Below are positions 44,037-52,236 of a stretch of DNA of 64,000 bases, one piece after another. The position numbers and the translations under genes were made by a program. Source of the stretch: Sulfobacillus thermosulfidooxidans (GTDB taxonomy: Bacteria; Bacillota; Sulfobacillia; Sulfobacillales; Sulfobacillaceae). The stretch is taken from contig NZ_LGRO01000001.1 in the NCBI RefSeq assembly GCF_001280565.1, positions 434,001 to 498,000 on the forward strand, written 5' to 3'. The first letter of the stretch is position 1. Each line of letters begins with the position of its first letter. The notes beneath the pieces are model-generated. The model did no database searches. It was not told where the DNA came from and saw nothing but the letters and a program-made list of their open reading frames with translations.

Positions 44037-44195
44037 GTGCGTATTCGGTTACGCTTTTCAGGATCATTGTCCGTGCCTATTGCCTATCATCAGGTCTTGC
44101 AACGTTCTCTATATTCCCTTGTGCCCGATGACATGGTGAGGGCATGGCGGGCCATGAAGGGATTCCGCCCGTTTACGGTTATCGAATGTCTCTAA
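44037..44195 (+). pseudogene. cas6: Truncated cas6-like stub
   Basis: A 52-codon frame starting with GTG (AAAGGGA upstream) reads VRIRLRFSGSLSVPIAYHQV then LQRSLYSLVPDDMVRAWRAM and KGFRPFTVIECL, stop. Cas6 endoribonucleases begin with this pattern (MRxxLxF...LPxxYxxxLQxxIYxxL). Only the N-terminal region survives, and no repeat array or other cas gene is visible in the window. Confidence 0.4.
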
Positions 44196-44218
44196 AAGTC
44201 GTAAGATATTGACATCAG

Positions 44219-44305
44219 TACTTTCCGGAGTTCCACGCCGTATTCAAGGAGTGGGATGGGAAAGCGGCGCTCACCGTGTTGGATGGCATGCCGACGCCAG
44301 ACTGA
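44219..44305 (+). pseudogene. IS110-like transposase fragment
   Basis: YFPEFHAVFKEWDGKAALTV then LDGMPTPD, stop. This resembles the middle of IS110-family transposases (YFPEF...F..W.GK.AL..L...P.P). Only 28 residues remain. Confidence 0.35.
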
Positions 44306-44333
44306 CCTCAATTAACCGAGGAGGGCCAACCTA

Positions 44334-44594
44334 ATGAACATGATTGATGCATCACATTTATGTAATGAGGCGTTGGGCGACCAAACAGTCTACCTCCCAA
44401 TTGATGGGCGTGTTTGCGGATTTTCCGGAAAGGCGGTCACGCTTAACCGCGTATTCGTCGCCCCGTTATCCAAGACAAGCGATGTGATCTCAATGGAGAT
44501 CAGGATTAACGGCCATGAAACATTTTACCTGTCACTTCGAAAGATCACTGGGAACATCTCTGAAGATGGAAAGGATATGGGGTTGCACGGCTGA
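44334..44594 (+). CDS. Hypothetical protein
   Basis: An 86-residue protein with a strong ribosome site (GAGGAGGG) before its ATG. It looks like a small soluble beta-rich protein (VYLPIDGRVCGFSGKAVTLN, SLRKITGNISEDGKD). No family recognised. It ends with TGATGG, where a second short frame begins but is broken by a TAG after 15 codons. Being directly upstream of the XRE-ImmA gene, it may belong to the same accessory unit. Confidence 0.5.
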   Translation: MNMIDASHLCNEALGDQTVYLPIDGRVCGFSGKAVTLNRVFVAPLSKTSDVISMEIRINGHETFYLSLRKITGNISEDGKDMGLHG

Positions 44595-44784
44595 TGGCAG
44601 GCCGAGGACAACATTGCGTTGCATTTCACATTAAGGATTAGGACTTGCACAAAGACGGCAAGGCCTATAACGCCTACGAGAACATTACATAGCGACCTGA
44701 CGCGAAATGCGATTGCGGGGCGACCTCAACAATAGTATTTGTCAAAATATTTGTGTAGAGTTGTGCAAAAAAGGGGGGGTTACC

Positions 44785-45963
44785 TTGGGCACCACGGCTG
44801 CGGTGAATCCTGCAGCGTTGAGGTGGGCGCGCGAACAATCTGGAAACATTAGTGTCGATGACGTTGCCAGAAAGCTCAGAGTCCCCGTAGCACGGGTTGC
44901 TGATTGGGAAAAGGGGGTCTCATTCCCGTCCTGGTCCCAACTATCTTCGCTGGCGAAATGGTATCGATTGCCCACCGTATACTTCTACATGGACTCGCCC
45001 CCTTCAGATAGTCACTCTCCCCCCGATTTCCGCTCTTCGTCCGGGGCCGGGCAAGATCGCAGGCCATGGCTAGCGGCCGAGCTGCGGCGACTTCATAATG
45101 TGCGGAATGTGGCCATCGAACTCCGTGAAAGCTTGGGACGTAACCCATGTGCATTTGGGGCCCGTATTTCGCTACAAATGGATGTCGAGAAGGCAGCAAC
45201 ACTTATTGTTGATGCGCTTAAACGAAGAACTACGGTTCCCGAACCTGGTAGGGAACGCGCCAAACCCGACTTGTGGTATGCCAGATGGAGACGTGCATTA
45301 GAAGACACGGACATTATCGTTATGCAAATGCGGGAACGAGTGGCTGTCTCAGAATTTCGAGGACTATCCGTTTCGTATTCTGTTGCCCCTGCCATCTTGG
45401 TTAACCAGAGGGATGCGATTTCAGGGCGGCTGTTTACGATGTTGCATGAAGTGGTGCACATCGCGCTGAATCAGGCCGGCATTTGTTCGCCACAGTACGA
45501 CACGGAAGAATCGGGTAAGGATATCGAACGTTTTTGCAACCGTGTGGCAGCAGAGGTATTAATTCCTCGGAGCGTGTTTTCCGCAGCGGTGGTCCGAAAC
45601 TTGGATGCCGATCCCTTGGCAGCAAGTGCAACCATTTCAGCACTCACTGGAGCCAGCCGCGAATCTGCTCTGGTGCGTGCTGTCGAACTTGGCTTGTTGA
45701 ACCGTCAAAAGTATTACAAGGCGGTTGAAGAAGTCCGAGGAACGTATACCGAAAATGTGCGGCGAACAACTGGTGGCCCCCCTCGTGACCGACTGGCGAT
45801 GAGTCGGGTAGGCTACGCCTTTGGGGAACTCGTTTTCGAAGCGTTAGCTGCAAAGAAAATTACGGCCATCGAAGCTAGCCGCTATCTCGACAACTTGCCT
45901 GTCAGGTATTTACCGGATGCCGAAATGATTGTACGGCAACATTTCGAGGGGTCACATGAGTAG
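44785..45963 (+). CDS. XRE-ImmA/IrrE-type metalloprotease regulator
   Basis: A 392-residue COG2856-type protein. An N-terminal XRE helix-turn-helix (ALRWAREQSGNISVDDVARK, VPVARVADWEKGVSFPSW) is followed by an ImmA/IrrE zinc-peptidase domain with LHEVVHIAL (HExxH near residue 221) and a downstream FCNRVAAEVLIP glutamate motif. Such proteins cleave or bind repressors and act as the antitoxin or regulator partner in toxin-antitoxin-like pairs. The start is TTG at 44785, supported by AAGGGGGGG 5 bases upstream; the frame is open further up to 44707 without a better site. Its end overlaps the next gene by 8 bases. Confidence 0.85.
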   Translation: MGTTAAVNPAALRWAREQSGNISVDDVARKLRVPVARVADWEKGVSFPSWSQLSSLAKWYRLPTVYFYMDSPPSDSHSPPDFRSSSGAGQDRRPWLAAELRRLHNVRNVAIELRESLGRNPCAFGARISLQMDVEKAATLIVDALKRRTTVPEPGRERAKPDLWYARWRRALEDTDIIVMQMRERVAVSEFRGLSVSYSVAPAILVNQRDAISGRLFTMLHEVVHIALNQAGICSPQYDTEESGKDIERFCNRVAAEVLIPRSVFSAAVVRNLDADPLAASATISALTGASRESALVRAVELGLLNRQKYYKAVEEVRGTYTENVRRTTGGPPRDRLAMSRVGYAFGELVFEALAAKKITAIEASRYLDNLPVRYLPDAEMIVRQHFEGSHE

Positions 45964-46435
45964 TCTCTATTGCATCGATTCATCGGCCCTTTTCGATTTA
46001 GCACGCGTCTATCCCCCAAGTATATTTCCGACATTATGGAATAAGTTGGGCGACTTGGTTCAATCAGAGAGGCTTCTGGCCCCCGAAGGCGTTCGGGACG
46101 AACTGCTTCGGGGCAAACCCGATGACGTGGTCCGAATATGGGCAAACGATCAGGCTAGCATGTTCGTGCCGCATGCATCACTACAGTCGGCTGTCACGGA
46201 CGTTTTGCGTATGGCTCGACTGGATGGCGTGGATTTGAATCGGGTCGATCAATCTAATGAGGCCGATGTCTGGGTTGTGGCTCTGGCGTATAGTGGATGC
46301 CCTCAACGCATTGTGGTTAGCCACGAATCTATTAAGGGACGGAATACGCCTCAAATTCCTCGTTTGTGTCAGTGTGTGGGAATACCCCACATGCGTGCGA
46401 TTGAGTTCATGTCCCAGGAGGCATGGACATTTTAA
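45956..46435 (+). CDS. DUF4411 PIN-like protein (putative toxin)
   Basis: A 159-residue protein of the DUF4411 family with a PIN-like fold. YCIDSSALFDLARVYPP near the N-terminus supplies the first acidic residue, LLAPEGVRDELLRG the glutamate, and NEADVWVVALAYS with VVSHES the later acidic residues. PIN domains are usually ribonucleases. GAGGGG lies 4 bases before the ATG at 45956, and the gene overlaps the XRE-ImmA gene. COG2856-DUF4411 pairs are a recognised putative toxin-antitoxin arrangement; which partner neutralises which is not shown by the sequence. Confidence 0.8.
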   Translation: MSSLYCIDSSALFDLARVYPPSIFPTLWNKLGDLVQSERLLAPEGVRDELLRGKPDDVVRIWANDQASMFVPHASLQSAVTDVLRMARLDGVDLNRVDQSNEADVWVVALAYSGCPQRIVVSHESIKGRNTPQIPRLCQCVGIPHMRAIEFMSQEAWTF

Positions 46436-46578
46436 CTCAGAACTGACCCCACAGGGTTTCCCACAATGAGTCGATTTGGCCTTGATATACCTTCGTCCCA
46501 TGTGCTGGTCACGAGCCGAAGGACTACAATAACAAGAACCCCAAGACCCAATGGCGATAACTACGCCACGCACTATGC

Positions 46579-46889
46579 ATTGCGTGATGGGTGAAAGCCG
46601 TGGAATTTATCCCGAGGGTCTAGATGGCACCTGCGTGGTAATCGCGTCGGTGAAACCCAATGCGGCCATGCAAACCGCGTCCACGAACTCCTTGGAGCGG
46701 CTCAATCGGGAAGAGGATCAGCGATGAGTGGGACATTTTCCCCGGCAGGTATGTCAGTCAAACATCCATGGAAAAATTGCAGCGCCAGGCGGACGCGCCG
46801 CAGAGATGACCTGCAGAAGACGACAAACAACGCGCTGAGACAGCTCTCAGGAAACCGAAGCTTTTTACACCACTTGACAAGACATGATC
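46579..46889 (+). mobile_element. IS256-like 3' fragment, copy C
   Basis: Closely similar to copy A (38173-38483) along its whole length, from the segment GGAATTTATCCCGAGGGTCT to the terminus CACCACTTGACAAGACATGA. It reads NSLERLNREEDQR-stop in the transposase frame. The fragment stops 15 bases before the end of the DUF6602 gene. Confidence 0.6.
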
Positions 46890-46904
46890 CATCCTTGCTA
46901 TTCT

Positions 46905-47720
46905 TTACGGAAAAAAATCAAAATTGGACCTTTGTACGTTGGCCAAATACGGTATTACATTCATCCAACTAGCGGAAACGCCAGATAGTGCAACGGTTAG
47001 GTGGCTAAACAGCATTAGCAAGTTGCCGTCTTGGCCTGTGGAGACCAGCCATTTTTTCGTAGGATCTTGCGCACGATGGGCGTCGCTTAAAAAGGTTATA
47101 GGACTATTGTCAAACTGTACAAATCCTTTACCAAGAATCACAATCAGATCAGCTAATGGACTTGGGATGTTCATTCGGGATTTTAAATCTGGTGCCATAC
47201 TCGGCATTGTGATGTTGTTGTTTTGCACATAACGATTTATCCAGCCATACACGGTACTCATATTTGCTGGACCGTCGTACGCCACAATGCAGGAGAAGAT
47301 ACCTGGAGGTTGATACCCGGTATAAAAACTAGTTACCATGTTTCGCTGGAGGGATTTGGTGTTGCGGATCGAATTAAATGCTGCTGTCAATTCTCCTTCC
47401 GTTAGCGCAGATTTCACTTCAATAGTGGCCACAACGGACTCGACAAAAAACCCGTTAATGCCGCCGCCGAAGTCAAGCTTTGGGTAGTTTTTCTTGTATA
47501 GCACAATGTCTACTTGATTTCGTTGCTGGTTAGGTTGTGAATCACAATCAATAATCTCACCGTTTCCGAATCCGATGAGTTCCGACAAATGACTTTGCAG
47601 GAACTCTTTGATAAAAGCTTCTCGGGGGGTTCCCTTATGTAGCGAGTGCCCCGAATTATCTGGGATTCTTGAGATCGCCAACAGTTTGTTCTCGTATGCA
47701 TTGATGTGTTCAACTAACAT
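46905..47720 (-). CDS. DUF6602-type protein, putative PD-(D/E)XK nuclease
   Basis: A 271-residue protein. The N-terminal half resembles DUF6602: KGTPREAFIKEFLQSHL, FGNGEIIDCDSQPNQQRNQV then DIVLYKKNYP and VVATIEVKSALTEGEL. The pattern E...D-I-V...I-E-V-K is the PD-(D/E)XK nuclease signature (glutamate in GEII, aspartate in QVDIV, E-x-K in IEVKS). The C-terminal half is unassigned. The start at 47720 has GGAGGAG 6 bases upstream. The gene lies in the accessory region next to IS256-like debris; a defence role is plausible but unproven. Confidence 0.65.
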   Translation of the reverse strand: MLVEHINAYENKLLAISRIPDNSGHSLHKGTPREAFIKEFLQSHLSELIGFGNGEIIDCDSQPNQQRNQVDIVLYKKNYPKLDFGGGINGFFVESVVATIEVKSALTEGELTAAFNSIRNTKSLQRNMVTSFYTGYQPPGIFSCIVAYDGPANMSTVYGWINRYVQNNNITMPSMAPDLKSRMNIPSPLADLIVILGKGFVQFDNSPITFLSDAHRAQDPTKKWLVSTGQDGNLLMLFSHLTVALSGVSASWMNVIPYLANVQRSNFDFFP

Positions 47721-48217
47721 AATAATCTCCTCCACCGTGATGACTTTATTATCATTTCTGGTTGTCTCTCTTCGAACGCTATAGACTTTGGGGTGAACGG
47801 TCGACTCGCTATCCGTCTATAAACGCTCTCATTTAGCTTTCTAACGACATAATAAGGCCAAGCCGTTCTTTTGGGATCGCATGAGGAGTGTTTGACGGCG
47901 ACTGTCCATAATTTAATCACCTACCCAAAGGGGCTGTCGGTTCTGTGAGATGTGAAAAGGTAAGCGCGGCGATCGTTAATTCATCGTATTCATTTATTTG
48001 ACTTCTTTAATAATAAATACATCTGCATTTCGGCTAGTCGACTATAATAAAATAAAAAGAAAATAACGGGTCCGCACCGCGTACCCCGATTTCAGGGTGA
48101 TATAATGATCCGCGCAGTCCTTCCGAGGAAATCGGCGCGGGAGGGCATATTGACAAGTGTCAAACAATTATAGCCAAAACAGCATAATATGCGACAGTAT
48201 GCATTAGGGGGTGTCGT
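47721..48217. other. AT-rich intergenic region upstream of the hsdM stub
   Basis: No gene. An inverted repeat TTGACA-AG-TGTCAA at 48150-48163 lies 54 bases before the hsdM stub and may be its operator. A TATAAT occurs near 48102. Confidence 0.35.
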
Positions 48218-48373
48218 ATGCCGCGACGTCGAAAAGCTGAGACAAATCATGTCGAGCTGGGGTTTGAGAAAACGCTTTGGCAGGAGGCGGATAAGCTTCG
48301 CAATAATGTGAATGCGGCTTATTTGTGGGCCCAAAAGAATCTTGTGCTTTGCGGTGTCTTGTCACACCCATGA
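48218..48373 (+). pseudogene. hsdM: hsdM stub (Type I modification subunit N-terminus)
   Basis: A 51-codon frame reads MPRRRKAETNHVELGFEKTL then WQEADKLRNNVNAAYLWAQK. Type I N6-adenine methylases start this way (ARRRK...LGFE..LW..ADKLR.NMDAAEYKHV). After NAA the sequence departs from the family and stops, so only the first ~35 residues are original. A strong terminator follows at once. Confidence 0.55.
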
Positions 48374-48374
48374 G

Positions 48375-48401
48375 CCCGCCGGTCTCGGTGGGTTATTTTT
48401 T
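48375..48401 (+). terminator. Rho-independent terminator after the hsdM stub
   Basis: CCCGCCG (48375-48381) pairs with CGGTGGG (48386-48392, one G-T pair) around GTCT, followed by TTATTTTTT. Confidence 0.65.
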
Positions 48402-48916
48402 AAACAACTCAACTTTCTCAGGTAAAAACTGAGCCTTTTGCCTTGAGCTATGCCGCTTTGCGGGCTTTTTGAGCGGAGCTTGACTTCTGGAGGCCGTCGA
48501 TCCGGTCGCGGAGTGGGGCCGGAAGTTTTTGCAGGCACGCTTGATGGAGTGCTTCGACTGGGCCGGGTGTCAAATCCAGCGTATCGTGCCGCGCCGCCTC
48601 GAAGGCGGCCATGAATCTGATGCCAGATGATGGACCTGGTTGCCGCGAGCATCCCGTGGTAGAAGTACTTGCAGCGCCCGCAGCAGGATTGGACCGGCAT
48701 TCCCGCGCTCGATGTCCAGGCTATGTGCTGGAAAACGTATCCCGCTTTCCCCGCTCTAAGACGTGACGGCAGGAAACCCGGCGTTAATTGACCGGGTCTC
48801 CTGACTGTATATGCCAAACAGGTACCTGCAACTCGTTTGGCGACTATAATGGAGTACGAATAGTTGGCGTTTGGACGAGCATGATGTAAGACCCGGTAAT
48901 CTTGAGGAGAGAGGTC
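48402..48916 (-). other. Unidentified coding remnant
   Basis: The minus strand has protein-like text with a possible zinc-finger (PVQSCCGRCKYFYHGM) in one frame and a helical C-terminus (PGPVEALHQACLQKLPAPLR) in another, implying a frameshifted gene ending near 48450. I do not recognise the family. Confidence 0.25.
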
Positions 48917-49844
48917 ATGGACTGTATCATTTGTCTGACTCCCTTGTCAAACAACGGCACAATCGAACACGTGATACCAGATTCAATTGGAGGAACGTTG
49001 ACATTCCAAGATGTCTGTTCTAGTTGCAATAGCCTGTTGGGAACCCATGTGGATTCGCTGTTGCTGAACAACTTTTTCGTTGCTACCGCGAGGGCAAGGC
49101 TTCGTATACCAGGCAAAGGCGGCGATGTACCCAACCCGTTTGACTATGTGATATTGACCGACGATCATGGCAATCAATATCGATATCATTTGGACCCTGA
49201 GGGAAACCCGGACCGTTTGGAACTGATTCCGAGGAAAGAAGCCAATAGCTAGTGACCACACCGTTCGATTTTGGTTTGATGGCCAAGATGAGCGGCTAGA
49301 TGAGAAGATGGATCGATTTATAGAGCGGCAGAAGAGAAAGGGCGTCAAGGTCACGGAAACCGACAGGGTTTCCTTCCATGAAGACTTCCCACGCCTTAAC
49401 ATGACAATGCAAATGAGCATGATCGACTGGCAACTCGCTATCTTAAAAATTGCATATGAATTTGCTTATCTGCATATAGGACCTTCATACCTGAACGATG
49501 CAGTTGCAGTGAGACTCCGGACGTTGTTGAGAGAAGCGCCAGTGGATCAAAAACGCCTACAAGCGGCCAACATTTCAGGTACTATTCAATTCGTGTCTAA
49601 TACTGAAAAGCAGGTCAATCCTCTTAAATCCTTCTGCTCACCAGATACTCTGCTCGTAGCGTTTGTCCCGAGTGGCGGAGTAGGCTATGTATACGTGAAC
49701 ATTTTTAATCTCTTTGAAGGACGAATCGTCGCTGTGGAAACGGTGGAGCCCACAATTTCCTCATGGATTTATTTTCGCGACCTTAAGCGCGAGATCGAGT
49801 TCACAGGAAACCTTGGCGAGTTCTTCGCGACGCATCGGCCTTAG
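48917..49844 (+). pseudogene. HNH endonuclease gene with one frameshift
   Basis: The first frame (48917-49252, ATG with GAGGAGAG 5 bases upstream) has a zinc/HNH module: MDCIICLTPLSNNGTIEHVI, PDSIGG and CSSCNSLLG, i.e. C-x2-C, the EH catalytic pair and a second C-x2-C. A one-base shift near 49230 leads into the second frame, which continues SDHTVRFWFDGQDERLDEKM and runs to 49844 (RFIERQKRKGVKVTETDRVS ... GTIQFVSNTEKQVNPLKSFC). The combined length, about 308 residues, is reasonable for a stand-alone HNH nuclease. The HNH part could still be made alone as 111 residues. A sequencing error or a recent mutation would explain the shift. Confidence 0.65.
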
Positions 49845-50340
49845 CGGGCTCTAGCGAGATCTTCAGAGTGCATAGTATATACAGAGAGTTTTCAATCTAC
49901 TTATTGAGGAGTTTACCGCGGGGTTATTACAGTACGCTTGCCTCCGATCAATGGTTGCGTACAACTCTTTGCTAAGGCATGCAAATGGCTCAAAGCATGT
50001 GGTGTTTCGCGTGCGGTGGCTTCACAAGGTTTTCGCTCTTGTTAGAAGCTGTCGAGAGTTTGTAGTCCCGATGCCACTCCCACGCCTCATTTGGGCCTCA
50101 TTTGGGTTATACGTTATACAATGCATATCCCAACGGGGAATAACCGCTATTTGAGCCATTTCATTGCCGAGTGGAATATATGTGGCCACGACCCCGTTAG
50201 GACGCCTTAAACTGCGAAAACTCCGATTGCTCCGGGCACCACGCTCCTCGTTGTAAGGAGGATTCTGCAGAAATGCTCCCGACATGGTGATATGATACAA
50301 GCGTCCTCAGAAGAAAAGAAGAAAAAGGATGGCCAGAGAT
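49845..50340. other. Region without recognised genes
   Basis: Only short frames without ribosome sites or motifs on either strand. Confidence 0.35.
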
Positions 50341-50712
50341 TTAGAGGAGAGAGGTTTTGACGTGGGTGAGATAACGTTGAGCGTCTTGGAGATCGGCATC
50401 CGTCGGAATCCAGCTCTCGTAGCGGGCTCGTCGGGAGAAATGTTCCAAGAGCAAATCGGCGCGGATAGCGGACTTTTGGGAGATCCAAATTTGCCGTAAA
50501 CGCTTGTTGCGGGTCTGGTGGTCGAAAGAGGCTGAATAGGACTTGTGCTGAAACTGATGTTCGACTCAATGCACAGCGGCATAAAACATCAGGGTCATCT
50601 GCCACGGTCGGCTGGCTTCCCCGCATTGAGGATCGCTGTGTAAGGTGGCTAAATGCTGCGCCAGTTGTTCATTGGCCGTGACTTGGGTGGCATGTGAGGT
50701 CCTCGTGCCCAT
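50341..50712 (-). pseudogene. HEPN-like small protein interrupted by one TGA
   Basis: A single minus frame from ATG at 50712 to TAA at 50341 (123 codons) is open except for one TGA at 50566-50568. Text before it: HATQVTANEQLAQHLATLHS, RPWQMTLMFYAAVH; after it: VEHQFQHKSYSASFDHQTRN, LEHFSRRARYESWIPTDADL. The stop falls where related small HEPN-type proteins have W or L (FYAALHWVE), so TGG to TGA is likely. The alpha-helical pattern with FYAAVH and RNKRL resembles HEPN-domain proteins found with nucleotidyltransferase toxin systems, but no partner is adjacent. Confidence 0.5.
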
Positions 50713-51417
50713 ACGGCGGTAGCAAAAAAGTTTATTCTTCTTGCCGTCTCGCGACGGATAGAGGGGGCAAACAACGTCCCAGGGGAGTTATATATTGACA
50801 GGTCCCCTCGATCCCGGAACCGGAGGGTGATCAAGGGGTTGCGAGCTATCCGTTTCGGCAGGACCTTACCTCATTCTGTGAGACCTACGCGATCAGGCGA
50901 TTTGTCTAGATATTGGGTAAAGAAAACATCAAACATCACAGGAGAAAAGTTACTGGAGAGCTGTTGTCACAATTTTTCTACTTGAGGCCGACGCCGTTTT
51001 ACTTTCGCAGGCCTCCGAGCGACTTCTCAGTATAAATGCTCACACCATGGTGTTCGCTAGTTGATAAAATTTTGACGCAATTCGTCTAGGCTAACACCAA
51101 TTTTTGGGAAGGTACTGGATTTATCATCCAGCAACACGATGTAGGTGGTGCCATCTACTACCACAGGGTTCCTAAAAAAGAGCATAACACCCGAGTGAAG
51201 AAGTCCTTTTGTTCCGACGTATTTAGTCCCCGTTGACTATCAGGAGTCAACGGAATTCCGATCGTCCCATCCGGAATAAACGTCGTGGCTTCGGTGCTCT
51301 CGCGTTCTTGTTCTGCCCAAACCCTAACCTAATCCCGTATGCCCAGGAGATCTATCGGATGGAAGTATGTGATGTGCAAGGCCCATGCTAGAAGCAAGTC
51401 GAGACGAGCGATATATT
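50713..51417 (-). other. Mostly empty region with a possible decayed minus-strand gene
   Basis: About 51333-51063 on the minus strand reads EATTFIPDGTIGIPLTPDSQ, then after a frame change NPVVVDGTTYIVLLDDKSST and IGVSLDELRQNFIN. This looks like a broken small-protein gene of unknown family. The rest shows nothing. Confidence 0.25.
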
Positions 51418-51794
51418 CCGCCGTACTGGATGTGATGCTTATCTCACCAGTTCAGCCATGCATAACCAAGAATCTAGCAAATACTATGGCGGGAATCCCA
51501 CGAATGTTTAGCGTGGCCTTGATTTGTCTTGATATTGGTCAGAACGTGATTAATTATTGCGTCTATGAGCGCATCAACAACACTATGACTTTGCATGGCT
51601 GTGTCAAACTTAGCCTGTCCCCTGAAGGACGTGACGACCTGTAAGCGAGTCTGAATCACATTCCATTTTACAAATTCAGCTCCAAATACTCCAATGGACG
51701 CCAGCGTTGTGTCTTGATTGCAGTGTCGCCTGCGTGATATGCCCAGTATCCGAAGTGAAGCGTGTGGAAGCTAATGGTATCGACTCAAAACGTG
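51418..51794. repeat. 377-bp duplicated segment, copy 2
   Basis: Same orientation as 43274-43650 and nearly identical without gaps. It ends 50 bases before the terminator of the rhamnose mutarotase gene, so the duplication reaches to the border of the conserved rhamnose locus. Confidence 0.8.
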
Positions 51795-51844
51795 CGAAAA
51801 TTAAGGGATACACAGGCAATATATTGTGCTTGTAAGGATGACCT

Positions 51845-51880
51845 AAAACGGCACACCAAAAGAAAGGCATGCCGTTTTGT
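51845..51880 (-). terminator. Terminator of the mutarotase/MFS transcript
   Basis: AAAACGGCA (51845-51853) and TGCCGTTTT (51870-51878) are perfect inverted arms with flanking A and T runs. It lies 14 bases beyond the rhaM stop. Confidence 0.6.
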
Positions 51881-51893
51881 TTGACAGTCAAAA

Positions 51894-52205
51894 TTATCCG
51901 TGAAAATGGAATACTTCAGGAATGATGTGCATAGAATTTCCCTGCTCGTCAGTCATTAAAATGTCAGCCATGTACTCCTGCCATTTTTTATTGGTCGGAT
52001 GGCTAGACAAAATTTGCATGGCTTCAGTAAAATCACTGACCTCCATATAGGCGAAGAGGGTATTTCCGTACATGAAGATACTATACGTCTGTATCCCTAC
52101 TGCCTTAAAAGCCCGTAGTAGTTCTGGATAGACATGCTGATGGCGAATTTGATACTCTTTTTCGGTTCCAGGATGGATCTTTAAGACAAATCCCACGCGT
52201 TGCAC
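51894..52205 (-). CDS. rhaM: L-rhamnose mutarotase
   Basis: A 103-residue protein, the usual RhaM length of about 104. It interconverts the anomers of L-rhamnose in the cytoplasm. Family features are VGFVLKIHPGTEKEY, the catalytic-site histidine and tyrosine in HQHVYPELL, GIQTYSIFMYG, LFAYMEV and the tryptophan in KKWQEYMADI. A GTG at 52205 is preferred, with GGAGGTG six bases upstream; the ATG at 52220 overlaps that ribosome site. It follows the MFS permease gene by about 30 bases and shares its transcript, next to the divergent L-rhamnose catabolic operon. Confidence 0.85.
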   Translation of the reverse strand: MQRVGFVLKIHPGTEKEYQIRHQHVYPELLRAFKAVGIQTYSIFMYGNTLFAYMEVSDFTEAMQILSSHPTNKKWQEYMADILMTDEQGNSMHIIPEVFHFHG

Positions 52206-52236
52206 AGGTTCCACCTCCATAGTAACGGGGAAATAT

